Shown here: one piece after another, positions 36,104-43,106 of the stretch
How positions within the stretch are numbered: position 1 is the stretch's first letter
Layout of the letters: every line of letters starts with the position of its first letter
Made by a program: the position numbers and the translations under genes
The notes under the pieces: generated by a model
What the model saw: the letters and a program-made list of their open reading frames with translations, nothing else
Told to the model about the DNA's origin: nothing
Databases searched by the model: none
Assembly: GCA_965219035.1 (NCBI GenBank)
Contig: CBDCMR010000004.1
Location: 992,001 to 1,056,000, forward strand
Direction: 5' to 3'
DNA length: 64,000 nt
From: CBDCKN01 sp965219035
GTDB taxonomy: Bacteria; Gemmatimonadota; Gemmatimonadetes; Longimicrobiales; Gaopeijiaceae

Positions 36104-37107
36104 CGCAGGTCGCCGTCGTGGGCGCCGGAAGCTGGGGCACAGCCCTGGCTGCACTTCTGGCCAAGAAAGGTCACGAGGTGCGGCTATGGGCGTACGAGCC
36201 GGAGGTCGCTGAGGAGATCAAGGGGCTGGGCGAGAACCGAACCTACCTACCCGGCGTCACGCTGCCCTTGAACCTCGAGTGCACGACGGACATGGAAACG
36301 GCACTGGGTGACGCGGGCGTCGTGCTTTCGGTGAGCCCGTCCCAGTTCGTAGGCACCGTCATGGGCGAGGCGGCCGCCTACATGCGGGATGACGCCCTCG
36401 TGGTGAGCGCGTCGAAGGGGATCGAGACGTCCACGCTCCGACGAATGGACGAGGTCCTATCGAGAGTCTTGGGTCCTGCCCAGATGGAGGGCTTCAGTGC
36501 TCTCTCGGGGCCGAGCTTCGCCGTCGAGGTGGCTCAAGAGGCGCCGACCGCCGTGGTGGTGGCCAGTAGCTTGGTGGAGGTGGCCCTCCAGGTACAGGAC
36601 CTCTTCCAGACCGGGCACTTCCGTGTGTACACCGGGACCGACGTGGTTGGCGTGGAGCTGGGTGGAGCGCTCAAGAACGTCATCGCACTGGGGGCCGGGG
36701 TGACGGCGGGATTGGGCTTTGGACACAACACCCTGGCGGCCCTCATGACCCGAGGGCTGGAGGAGATCCGCAGGCTGGGAGTCGCCATGGGCGCTCAGGC
36801 GTCCACCTTCTCGGGCCTGGCCGGCATGGGAGACCTGGTCCTCACGTGCACGGGATCTTTGAGCAGGAACCGCACGGTCGGGTATCGCCTCGGTCAGGGC
36901 GAGACCCTCGAGTCGATCCTCGGCGACATGACGGCGGTGGCCGAGGGGGTCAGGACGGCCCAGGCCGTGCATGATCTCGCCGAGCGTTACGGGGTAGAGA
37001 TGCCCATCGCCGAAGAGGTTTACGGGATGCTGATGTTAGGGACCGAGCCGAGGCAGGCCCTGCAGAACCTCATGGAGCGCGACCCGAAGCCCGAAGAGTG
37101 GTACTAG
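36100..37107 (+). CDS. gpsA: NAD(P)H-dependent glycerol-3-phosphate dehydrogenase GpsA
   Basis: TTG at 36100 overlaps the plsY stop as TTGA and has GGGAGG 7 bases upstream. The 335-residue protein begins with the nucleotide loop 'VAVVGAGSWGTALAALLAKKGHEV'. It continues with 'SASKGIETSTLRRM', 'LSGPSFAVEVAQEAPTAVVVAS', and the catalytic Lys region 'VELGGALKNVIALGAGVTAGLGFGHNTLAALMTRGLEEI'. It reduces dihydroxyacetone phosphate to glycerol-3-phosphate for PlsY. The stop is immediately followed by half of a MITE-like repeat. Confidence 0.97.
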   Translation: MTQVAVVGAGSWGTALAALLAKKGHEVRLWAYEPEVAEEIKGLGENRTYLPGVTLPLNLECTTDMETALGDAGVVLSVSPSQFVGTVMGEAAAYMRDDALVVSASKGIETSTLRRMDEVLSRVLGPAQMEGFSALSGPSFAVEVAQEAPTAVVVASSLVEVALQVQDLFQTGHFRVYTGTDVVGVELGGALKNVIALGAGVTAGLGFGHNTLAALMTRGLEEIRRLGVAMGAQASTFSGLAGMGDLVLTCTGSLSRNRTVGYRLGQGETLESILGDMTAVAEGVRTAQAVHDLAERYGVEMPIAEEVYGMLMLGTEPRQALQNLMERDPKPEEWY

Positions 37108-37108
37108 A

Positions 37109-37189
37109 GCTACGCCGTGTCGTCCCGCCTTGATCCCACGGCGCCCCGGCCCTCTTGGCTGCTCGCGAACTTCGGAAACGGAACACTAG
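37109..37189 (+). repeat. Half copy of MITE-like repeat
   Basis: The 81 bp match 59275-59355 along the full length with about seven differences, ending in the same terminal repeat (GGAAACGGAACACTAG). The left half of the element is missing. It lies between gpsA and the MerR gene, inside the operon. Confidence 0.8.
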
Positions 37190-37203
37190 ACGACAGGGGA
37201 GTG

Positions 37204-37578
37204 ATGATGGATGAGCCCATCGCCAAGAAGGAGTACTACTCCATCGGTGAGGTTTGTGAGCTCACCGGCCTCAAGCCTCACGTCCTTCGGTACTGGGAGA
37301 CGCAGTTCGAGCTCCTGCACCCCACCAAGAACCGGGCCGGTAACCGGGTATTCCGTCCCAAGGAGATCGAGCTGGTGCTCCTGGTGAAGCACCTGCTCTA
37401 CGAGAAGAAATTCACGATCGACGGGGCCCGGCAGAAGCTGCTCGACATGCGGCGGCGGGGCGAGATTGCGGAGGGCAAGAAGGAAGTGGTGGACCAGGAG
37501 TTCCTAGGCGGCATGAAGCAGGACCTGATTCACCTCAAAGAGGTTCTCACCGCCCCGCCGAGTCGGCTTCCGTCCTGA
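37204..37578 (+). CDS. MerR-family regulator
   Basis: ATG at 37204 (or 37207) follows AGGGGAG; the longer frame from 37117 runs through the MITE-like repeat and is rejected. The 124-residue protein has a winged-helix MerR domain at its start: 'YYSIGEVCELTGLKPHVLRYWETQFELLHPTKNRAGNRVFRPKEIELVLLVKHLL'. A short helical tail follows, without effector-binding Cys. It resembles the small MerR proteins often found near surE or gpsA. Its stop overlaps the surE start (TGATG), so it is the first gene of the surE-pcm segment. Confidence 0.88.
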   Translation: MMDEPIAKKEYYSIGEVCELTGLKPHVLRYWETQFELLHPTKNRAGNRVFRPKEIELVLLVKHLLYEKKFTIDGARQKLLDMRRRGEIAEGKKEVVDQEFLGGMKQDLIHLKEVLTAPPSRLPS

Positions 37579-38327
37579 TGCGGATCCTCTGCACCAACGA
37601 CGATGGATTCCTGGCGTTGGGCATCCGCGTCTTGGCCTCGGCCGCCCGGAATTTCGGCGAGGTCACCATCGTGGCCCCCGATCGCGAGCAGAGTGCTACG
37701 AGTCACTCGCTGACGCTTCATCACCCGCTCAGGGCCCGACGCTCCACGGACGGCGCCCTGGTCGTAGACGGAACGCCCACCGATTGCGTCATCCTAGCGG
37801 TGAACAAGCTTCTGGAGGGTCGGCCGGACATCTGCCTCTCGGGTGTCAACCACGGGCCGAACATGGGCGAGGACGTGCTCTACTCGGGAACGGTGGCTGC
37901 CGCCATGGAGGCCACGGTCATCGGGATACCGGCCATCGCCATCTCGTATGCCGGTGACTCCTTCGAGGATCTCGAGACGTGGGAGCCGATTCTCGTGGAG
38001 CTTCTGAGAGGCATCGTCGGCCAGGATGAGCTTCCCGAGGACACGTTGTTCAACGTGAACCTTCCTGGGATGGATCCCGGCGACGTAAGAGGCATCCGCG
38101 TGACGTCCCTGGGAAAGCGGCGATACAGCGACAGCCTCACCCGAGCCCTCGATCCGTCGGGCAACGAGTATTACTGGATCGGCGGCGGCGAGATCAGCTG
38201 GAGTGGAGACGTGGACTCGGACTTCAGGGCGGTCCACGAGGGGTATGTGTCAGTGACGCCGCTCCACCTCGACCTGACCAACTACCGGCTCATCGAGGAG
38301 ATTCGTGGATGGCAGCTGACTCTCTAG
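37578..38327 (+). CDS. surE: 5'/3'-nucleotidase SurE
   Basis: The 249-residue protein has the SurE start 'MRILCTNDDGFLALGIRVLA' (metal-binding DD), 'VAPDREQSATSHSLTL' and 'VDGTPTDCVILAV...PDICLSGVNHGPNMGEDVLYSGTVAAAMEA'. It removes phosphate from nucleoside monophosphates in the cytoplasm. The pair surE-pcm is a classical stationary-phase survival arrangement; here the genes overlap by 19 bp. Confidence 0.96.
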   Translation: MRILCTNDDGFLALGIRVLASAARNFGEVTIVAPDREQSATSHSLTLHHPLRARRSTDGALVVDGTPTDCVILAVNKLLEGRPDICLSGVNHGPNMGEDVLYSGTVAAAMEATVIGIPAIAISYAGDSFEDLETWEPILVELLRGIVGQDELPEDTLFNVNLPGMDPGDVRGIRVTSLGKRRYSDSLTRALDPSGNEYYWIGGGEISWSGDVDSDFRAVHEGYVSVTPLHLDLTNYRLIEEIRGWQLTL

Positions 38328-38995
38328 ACGATCGAAGCTTCGTCGGCTACCGGCGCAAGCTCATCGAGGAGATCCGGGAGCACGGCATCGACGACCTGGA
38401 GATCCTCCACCTCTTCGACCAGGTGCCCCGCCACCTGTTCGTGCCCCAGGGCGTTTGGCCCAGAGCGTACGAGGACGCCCCGATCCCCATCGGGTACTCG
38501 CAGACGGCTTCCCAGCCGTCCCTTCAGGCCCTCTACCTCTCGATCTTGAAGCCCACCACCGACGAGACCGTGCTCGAGATCGGTACCGGAAGCGGGTATC
38601 TGACGGCCCTGTTGGCTAGGACAGCGAACCGCGTGTACTCGGTGGAACGGGTACGGGAGCTCTCGGCGCGTGCCCGGGTGGCTCTGGACAAGCTACGTCT
38701 GAAAAACGTGGCCGTCATGGTGGGAGATGGGACGATCGGATGGAGGAAGTATGCTCCCTTCGACGTCATCGTGGTGTCCGCCGCGTCCCCATCGATTCCC
38801 AAGGCCTTCCTGGATCAACTGGGCGAGGGAGGCCGCATGCTCATCCCTGTGGGATCGAGGGAACACCAGGACCTCATCCTCGTTCGCCGAGAGGATGGAG
38901 AGATCCAGCAGGAGGCGATCCAGGGCGGGTGCACCTTCGTGCCGCTCCTCGGCCGATTCGAGTGGGCTTCGGAGCATCCGGAGGCCGGCGCTTGA
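38309..38995 (+). CDS. pcm: Protein-L-isoaspartate O-methyltransferase
   Basis: The 228-residue protein has 'VPRHLFVP', 'AYEDAPIPIGYSQTASQPSLQALYL' (substrate loop) and methyltransferase motif I 'VLEIGTGSGYLTALLA'. It methylates isoaspartyl residues so that damaged proteins can be repaired. It uses SAM in the cytoplasm. It overlaps surE by 19 bp and shares its stop with the TTG start of the next gene. Confidence 0.96.
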   Translation: MAADSLDDRSFVGYRRKLIEEIREHGIDDLEILHLFDQVPRHLFVPQGVWPRAYEDAPIPIGYSQTASQPSLQALYLSILKPTTDETVLEIGTGSGYLTALLARTANRVYSVERVRELSARARVALDKLRLKNVAVMVGDGTIGWRKYAPFDVIVVSAASPSIPKAFLDQLGEGGRMLIPVGSREHQDLILVRREDGEIQQEAIQGGCTFVPLLGRFEWASEHPEAGA

Positions 38996-39612
38996 CCTCT
39001 CTTGTGGCCGATGGGCGCAGGGGACCCATCCGCAGACTCTACGACTGGGTGCTCCACTGGGTCGATACTCCTTACGGGCTACCCGCATTGGGTGTGCTTG
39101 CCCTGGCGGAGTCATCGGTCTTTCCCATCCCGCCCGATCCGCTGCTCATGGCGCTCTGCCTGGGTGCTGCGTCACGATCGCTCAGCTTCGCCGGGGTCGC
39201 CACGGCAGCTTCCGTCATCGGAGGCATGATCGGTTACGGGATCGGCTCGCTGGTCTGGCTCGGAGCGTCGGACTTCTTCTTCACGTACGTTCCGGGTGTC
39301 ACGCCCGAGGCGTTCGGCAGCGTCCAGGGCCTATACGAGCGGTGGGGCTTCTGGACCGTGTTCGTGGCCGGACTCACGCCGATCCCCTACAAGGTCTTCA
39401 CCATTTCGGCCGGTGTGTTCGCCATCAACTTCCCGATCTTCGTGCTGGCCAGCGTCCTGAGCCGTGGACTCAGGTTCTTCCTCGTTGCCGGCCTGATCTA
39501 CCGGTTTGGAGCGTCCATAAGCTCCTTTATCGACCGCTACTTCAGCCTTCTCACCTGGGCTTTCGGCTTTCTGGTGGTCTTGGGCTTCGTGCTGGTCGAG
39601 TTCGTTCTCTGA
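38992..39612 (+). CDS. YqaA/DedA-like membrane protein (VTT domain)
   Basis: TTG at 38992 overlaps the pcm stop (TTGA) and has GGAGG 7 bases upstream. The 206-residue protein has 'LALAESSVFPIPPDPLLMALCLGA', 'GGMIGYGIGS', and 'FVAGLTPIPYKVFTISAGVFAINFPIFVLASVLSRGLRFFLVAGLIYRFG'. This is the SNARE-associated/VTT fold of DedA and YqaA proteins, with re-entrant loops. Members act as lipid scramblases or flippases in the inner membrane. It ends the operon that starts with DUF512. Confidence 0.88.
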   Translation: MTSLVADGRRGPIRRLYDWVLHWVDTPYGLPALGVLALAESSVFPIPPDPLLMALCLGAASRSLSFAGVATAASVIGGMIGYGIGSLVWLGASDFFFTYVPGVTPEAFGSVQGLYERWGFWTVFVAGLTPIPYKVFTISAGVFAINFPIFVLASVLSRGLRFFLVAGLIYRFGASISSFIDRYFSLLTWAFGFLVVLGFVLVEFVL

Positions 39613-39705
39613 GAAATACGTTTGTTTACAGGGTCGCGGGAGGCCTATATTGACTGTGAGGAGCAGCCCCCAGCTGCAAGGCCCCCAGTCGGTCGGAGAA
39701 CTTCT

Positions 39706-40065
39706 ATGAGCGACGAGGCAGGATCCGAGCCGGAGATGATCGAGGTGGAGTCGACGAATGAGGACGGTCGCCTGACCGACGACGTCGACATCCCGGAGGA
39801 AGCGTTCATCTCTCCGGACGAGCCCATCGAACGCGCCGACGACGATGGTGGGGTCGTGGTGGGCATGGACGGATCAAGCGAGCATGAGTCGGTCCCTTTC
39901 TCCGGTGTGCATCTGGAGCCGGAACAAATGGCCGCGGTCTTGGAGGATGTCGCGGCGGCGCTGAAGGAGCACGGAATCAACGGTCTTCGGCCGACGCCCG
40001 GCACGCCCCACTTCGAGAGCGTGCTCAAGGCGTATATCGCCGGATACTATTCGACTGACTACTGA
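39706..40065 (+). CDS. Small acidic hypothetical protein
   Basis: ATG at 39706 follows GGAG; the longer frame from 39622 has no support. The 119-residue protein is very acidic in its first half (Asp/Glu-rich, probably disordered) and has an ordered-looking second half 'GVHLEPEQMAAVLEDVAAALKEHGINGLRPTPGTPHFESVLKAYIAGYYSTDY'. No family recognised. The IS1595-type transposon inserted exactly at its stop codon; the target duplication TCGACTGA starts at the next base, so the gene is intact. Confidence 0.65.
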   Translation: MSDEAGSEPEMIEVESTNEDGRLTDDVDIPEEAFISPDEPIERADDDGGVVVGMDGSSEHESVPFSGVHLEPEQMAAVLEDVAAALKEHGINGLRPTPGTPHFESVLKAYIAGYYSTDY

Positions 40066-40111
40066 TCGACTGAGCGAAGTATGTACTTAATGCAAACGGC
40101 GTCATAGGGCC

Positions 40112-40366
40112 TCACGACCCGTTATCTGGTTGTGGTTCATCGGGTTCTGGCCATCCTTCCTTCGGCTTTTCTTTCTTCAGCGCCCGCCTTAAGCCTTCCT
40201 CAAAGGGCACATCGATCTTGAGTCTATCCGGCTCTGGACCCGGTTTGCCATAGCCTTCGCCATCACCACCGGACACACCCGACACAACCCCAAATGATGT
40301 GCCGAAGTTGACCACAGATATGTGCGTGGTGTATCTTCCCTCGGGTTCAAAGATAGGGGGATTCAT
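40112..40366 (-). CDS. Transposon cargo: small Pro/Gly-rich hypothetical protein
   Basis: The 84-residue protein begins MNPPIFEPEGRYTTHISVVN, has a Gly-rich middle and a charged C-terminal part (FEEGLRRALKKEKPKEGWPE). GGAG lies 7 bases before the ATG. Its start codon is immediately back to back with that of the plus-strand gene (CAT at 40364-40366 on one strand, ATG at 40367-40369 on the other), so each promoter would have to lie inside the other gene. It could be real, or only one of the pair may be expressed. Family not recognised. Confidence 0.45.
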   Translation of the reverse strand: MNPPIFEPEGRYTTHISVVNFGTSFGVVSGVSGGDGEGYGKPGPEPDRLKIDVPFEEGLRRALKKEKPKEGWPEPDEPQPDNGS

Positions 40367-40744
40367 ATGGCCACTCCGTATGACAGCGCCATCGCGGCGC
40401 TCGAAGAAGAAATTGCAGCGCTCACGGCGGCCCTACAGGTACTCCGAAGGCGTGGCCAAGACCACCAGGACCCGAGCGCCGCGAAGGTCTCGTTCACGCC
40501 AGACTTCACAAGAGTCAAGGCCGCACGAGACCTGCCCACCAACGAAGAGGCAGTAGAGACGATCCTTGAAGCTGCATACCCGCAATACCTCGGGACAGCT
40601 AGGATCGTGGAGGTTGGACCCATCGTTGGCGGTAGAGACCTAAACAAGAACTCGGTGCGCTGGGTGCTCAAGCACGGCGTGGACGCCGGGCGGATTAAAA
40701 AGATGAAGCAGAACGGCAGGGCGTTGTACAAGATCGTGAAGTAG
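40367..40744 (+). CDS. Transposon cargo: coiled-coil plus winged-helix-like protein
   Basis: ATG at 40367 follows GGGGG; the longer frame from 40322 is less likely. The 125-residue protein has an N-terminal heptad-like helix ('YDSAIAALEEEIAALTAALQVLRRR'). A C-terminal domain of about 65 residues ('NEEAVETILEAAYPQYLGTARIVEVGPIVGGRDLNKNSVRWVLKHGVDAGRIKKMKQNGRALYKIV') has the helix-helix-wing look of a DNA- or RNA-binding winged helix. It ends in TAG, 9 bases before a hairpin that precedes the tRNAs. It is probably a regulator or nucleic-acid-binding partner of the element; the function is not known. Confidence 0.65.
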   Translation: MATPYDSAIAALEEEIAALTAALQVLRRRGQDHQDPSAAKVSFTPDFTRVKAARDLPTNEEAVETILEAAYPQYLGTARIVEVGPIVGGRDLNKNSVRWVLKHGVDAGRIKKMKQNGRALYKIVK

Positions 40745-40753
40745 AAAAAAACA

Positions 40754-40793
40754 GAAGTCCTCACAGCCGGGGCTAGCCGGACATGAGGACTTC
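40754..40793 (+). terminator. Hairpin between cargo gene and first tRNA
   Basis: GAAGTCCTCA (40754-40763) pairs perfectly with TGAGGACTTC (40784-40793), and an inner CCGG/CCGG pair can form. It ends 2 bases before the first tRNA base. It may terminate the cargo gene or act as a processing signal for the tRNA leader. Confidence 0.5.
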
Positions 40794-40795
40794 CA

Positions 40796-40884
40796 GGGGC
40801 AGTGGCAGAGAGGCTGATTGCGACCGTCTTTAAAACGGTTGGGGTGCTGCAACACCCCCGTGGGTTCGAATCCCACCTGCCCCG
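40796..40884 (+). tRNA. tRNA-Ser-like type II tRNA, anticodon UUA (ochre suppressor candidate)
   Basis: A full cloverleaf folds. The acceptor GGGGCAG pairs with CTGCCCC. The D stem is GCA/TGC, the anticodon stem ACCGT/ACGGT and the loop CTTTAAA. The 20-base variable arm has a perfect 6-bp stem (GGGGTG/CACCCC). The T stem is GTGGG/CCCAC with loop TTCGAAT, and the discriminator is G. The loop places TTA at positions 34-36, which pairs with the stop codon UAA. The D arm (TGGCAGAGAGGCTGA), G73 and long variable arm are serine-tRNA features, so it would probably insert Ser at UAA. CCA is not encoded. It is inside the IS1595 transposon. Confidence 0.8.
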
Positions 40885-40906
40885 TGCTTTTTGACAACTG
40901 GCATAT

Positions 40907-40992
40907 GGTGGGACTCGCCTATTGGTGAAGGCACCCCTCTTAAAAAGGGCCGATCCGCCCGGATCTTGCGGGTTCGAATCCCGCTCCCACCG
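40907..40992 (+). tRNA. Type II tRNA, anticodon UAA (reads UUA; Ser-like body)
   Basis: The acceptor GGTGGGA pairs with TCCCACC, and the T stem GCGGG with CCCGC (loop TTCGAAT). The anticodon stem is CCCCT/AGGGC with one C-C mismatch; the loop CTTAAAA gives anticodon TAA. The variable arm is 17 bases with a 5-bp stem (GATCC/GGATC). By anticodon it would be tRNA-Leu. However, the discriminator is G (tRNA-Leu has A, as in the tRNA at 44653), position 8 is C, and the D arm ends TGGTGAAGGCA as in tRNA-Ser. It may therefore be charged with Ser. No CCA is encoded. It lies 22 bases after the first cargo tRNA. Confidence 0.75.
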
Positions 40993-41114
40993 CACAGTTT
41001 TCTCAAAAAGCGTTCTATATGAAAAGAAATGTTTGCGTTCTCCGCAAGATGCATTTCTGACACGCGGGGCCAATGTTTGCGGTCTGTGGGCGGCGTTTTC
41101 TGGTGATGTGAACA

Positions 41115-42044
41115 TCACCCTAGCCAGCGGTACAAAAGGCGCTTTCCGTCCCCGGCCTGGACCAGGCTCCGCATCCTTGCGCCGTCGTCCATCCCACGGG
41201 TATTCCACCTGAATTCGAATTCGCTCACGTAGCGGTGTAGATGCTTCTTGCTGACGCTGTGGAACGTGCCGATCACGCCGCGTTTGAGGATCGCGAAGAA
41301 GGACTCGGCGGTGTTCGTCGTCGCGTCACCGCGCACATACTCTTTCCGCTTGTGGCTCACCGTCTCGTGCCCAGCGAATTCCTTGTCGAGTCCACTGTAC
41401 GCGCCGAACTCATCGGTGTAGATCGTCGCTAACGGTAACACCGTCTCGCGCAGCGCAGCCTTGAGGGTCGCCCCGGTCACGTTCGGGACGACGCGGGCAC
41501 GAACCTCACCGTCTCGCTGTATCGCCGCGAATACAGGCGTTTTGAGTTCCGTGGAGCGTCCGGGCTTTGATCCCCGGCGACCGCGTGGGCCGACGTAGGT
41601 TTCATCGGCTTCAACTTGACCGTCAAGCAGTCCAGATCCGTTGTCAGCCATCGCCCAGCGGATGCGGTGCATCAGGAATAGCGCGGACTTGTAGCTAATG
41701 CCCGTCTCGCGCTTGATCTGTAGGGCCGAGACGCCCTTCTTCGAGCTGGCCGCGCGCCAGTAGGCATGACACCACACACGTAACGGAATCCGACTGTCCT
41801 CCATGACCGTTCCCATCCTCACCGTGTGTTGTTGCTTGCATCCCCGGCACCGCCAGCGGTAGCCCTTCTCACGCCCGCCGCCACGGGACCGCATTTGGTA
41901 AACATCGCAATCACCACAACGAGGGCAGCATGGGTTGTCGCCCCATCGTAAGTCTTCAAGGAAGGCGACCGCCACATCCTCATCGGCACATGCCATCGGG
42001 ATCTCGGCAATCGTCCGGGTCTTGTCTCTGCCAACTTTCGCCAT
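41115..42044 (-). CDS. IS1595-family transposase
   Basis: The 309-residue protein has an N-terminal zinc ribbon ('NPCCPRCGDCDVYQM', 'YRWRCRGCKQQHTVRMGTVMEDSRIPL') and a DDE-type ISXO2-like core ('GQVEADETYVGPRGRRG', 'TIYTDEFGAYSGL', 'GDATTNTAESFFAILKRGVIGTFHSVSKKHLHRYVSEFEFRWN'). This matches IS1595-type transposases. A strongly AT-rich promoter-like stretch (TATTATAAATATAAT near 42076) lies between the gene and the right end. All motifs are intact. Confidence 0.93.
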   Translation of the reverse strand: MAKVGRDKTRTIAEIPMACADEDVAVAFLEDLRWGDNPCCPRCGDCDVYQMRSRGGGREKGYRWRCRGCKQQHTVRMGTVMEDSRIPLRVWCHAYWRAASSKKGVSALQIKRETGISYKSALFLMHRIRWAMADNGSGLLDGQVEADETYVGPRGRRGSKPGRSTELKTPVFAAIQRDGEVRARVVPNVTGATLKAALRETVLPLATIYTDEFGAYSGLDKEFAGHETVSHKRKEYVRGDATTNTAESFFAILKRGVIGTFHSVSKKHLHRYVSEFEFRWNTRGMDDGARMRSLVQAGDGKRLLYRWLG

Positions 42045-42228
42045 TTTCTCAATCTCTCTAAGGTCTCTTTAACGTATTATAAATATAATTGGCCCTGTGT
42101 GTTACGTCAAGTACATACTTCCGTCGACTGATTACTGATCGCCGGGGGCGTCGTCATGCCCCAGACGGAATCGACCCTCGCGGCCTGGTGGCCCCGGGGG
42201 TCGACGCGTTGGTGCCATCGCGGGCCTT

Positions 42229-43032
42229 ATGCAGCCAATGAGACCGATGATTGCGTCGGCGGCGCTGCCTGTGCTCGGGTTGGCGAGCTTTCTGAGCGCT
42301 CCTGCCGTCGGGCGCGCTCAGGTGGTGGTGCCGGACTGGTTGCTGAGCCTCCGTCTTCCGAACGCGGGCGCCAAGTCCGTCATGACTCCAACAGGATGGG
42401 GCGCGGCCTACGGCTCCATCTTCGCCGGCGCAAGGGTGTCCGAGCGGAATCCCTATCTCCCCAGTTCGGATGGCGTGATGGCGCTGGGGGTCGGGGATCC
42501 TGTGCTCAATATCGCCCTCCAGCTTGGAGTTACGGTCTCCGACCTCAGCGAGTTTGACAACTATGCGTATTCGTTCAAGCTGCATCGCTACCTAGGGCAG
42601 GGGACCGCCATCGCATTGGGTGGCGAGAGCCTACTCACCGGTGGTCCCCTCGTCGATGACTTGGGCGAGACGTTCTATCTGGTGGTGAGCCACGTCGTAC
42701 AAGGGGTGGCATCACCCCGCCACGGTGTCGGCCGTCTCCACTTGAGCGCCGGCGTAGGGTCTGGACGCTTTGCCAATAGGAGCCCCCGGGACGTGTCGGA
42801 GGGGAAGGGTGAGAACGGGACCTGGGTGTTCGGCAACGCGGCCGTGGAAGTGGCGAAGGACCTGAACCTCCTCGTGGAGTGGAGCGGGATCAACCTCCAT
42901 GCGGGCATGAGCAAGGCGTTTCAGGTCGGCGACGTGGCGATCTCGCTTTCGTTGGCCGCTGCGGACCTCACGGATTATTCGGGTGACGGTGCCCGCCTCC
43001 TGGGAGGTGGCGCCGTGGCGGTGGGGTTTTAG
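42229..43032 (+). CDS. Hypothetical outer-membrane-like protein
   Basis: The 267-residue protein has a signal peptide (MIASAALPVLGLASFLSAPA, cut at GRAQ). The mature sequence is rich in short beta strands with Gly turns ('GWGAAYGSIFAGARVS', 'GVGDPVLNIALQLGVTVS', 'YSFKLHRYLGQGTAIALGGESLL', 'GRLHLSAGVGSG', 'AVEVAKDLNLLVEWSG'). It ends 'GAVAVGF', an aromatic C-terminus typical of barrels. Start could be Met1, 4 or 7. Its stop codon TAG is the first three bases of a MITE-like remnant. No family recognised. Confidence 0.65.
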   Translation: MQPMRPMIASAALPVLGLASFLSAPAVGRAQVVVPDWLLSLRLPNAGAKSVMTPTGWGAAYGSIFAGARVSERNPYLPSSDGVMALGVGDPVLNIALQLGVTVSDLSEFDNYAYSFKLHRYLGQGTAIALGGESLLTGGPLVDDLGETFYLVVSHVVQGVASPRHGVGRLHLSAGVGSGRFANRSPRDVSEGKGENGTWVFGNAAVEVAKDLNLLVEWSGINLHAGMSKAFQVGDVAISLSLAAADLTDYSGDGARLLGGGAVAVGF

Positions 43033-43096
43033 TGTTCCGTTGCCACGGATGCACCGTGCCCTCGACGGGCCGCGACACTCTGGGACACCACAATAG
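43030..43096 (-). repeat. Internally deleted copy of MITE-like repeat
   Basis: TAGTGTTCCGTT at the left matches one terminal repeat of the 168-bp element. The next 50 bp (ACGGATGCACCGTGCCCTCG and onward) match, in reverse orientation, the other end at 59188-59245, with a decayed terminal repeat. The middle of the element is missing. It overlaps the stop of the upstream gene. Confidence 0.65.
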
Positions 43097-43106
43097 GGTG
43101 CGGGTG

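Larger units (their letters stand above)
40074..42123. mobile_element. IS1595-family transposon carrying two tRNAs and two small genes (2050 bp)
   Basis: The left end reads GCGAAGTATGTACTTAATG; the right end, read inward, is CGGAAGTATGTACTTGACG, with 13 identical bases in a row. It is flanked by the 8-bp direct repeat TCGACTGA (40066-40073 and 42124-42131); 8 bp is the usual IS1595 duplication. The transposase gene fills less than half (41115-42044). The rest is cargo: a minus ORF (40112-40366), a plus ORF (40367-40744), a hairpin (40754-40793) and two type II tRNAs (40796-40884 and 40907-40992). None of the three ORFs ends in TAA (TGA, TAG, TGA). Confidence 0.93.

Noticed and set aside
37117..37203. 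Longer start for the MerR gene
   Set aside because: The extra 29 codons are translated from the MITE-like repeat.
40907..40992. Ordinary tRNA-Leu(UAA) reading of the second cargo tRNA
   Set aside because: Not excluded, but G73, C8 and the Ser-like D arm differ from the normal tRNA-Leu at 44653, so the plain call is not adopted.
40363..41208. 281-codon minus-strand ORF across the cargo tRNAs
   Set aside because: Reads antisense through two tRNAs and the cargo gene; no protein character.
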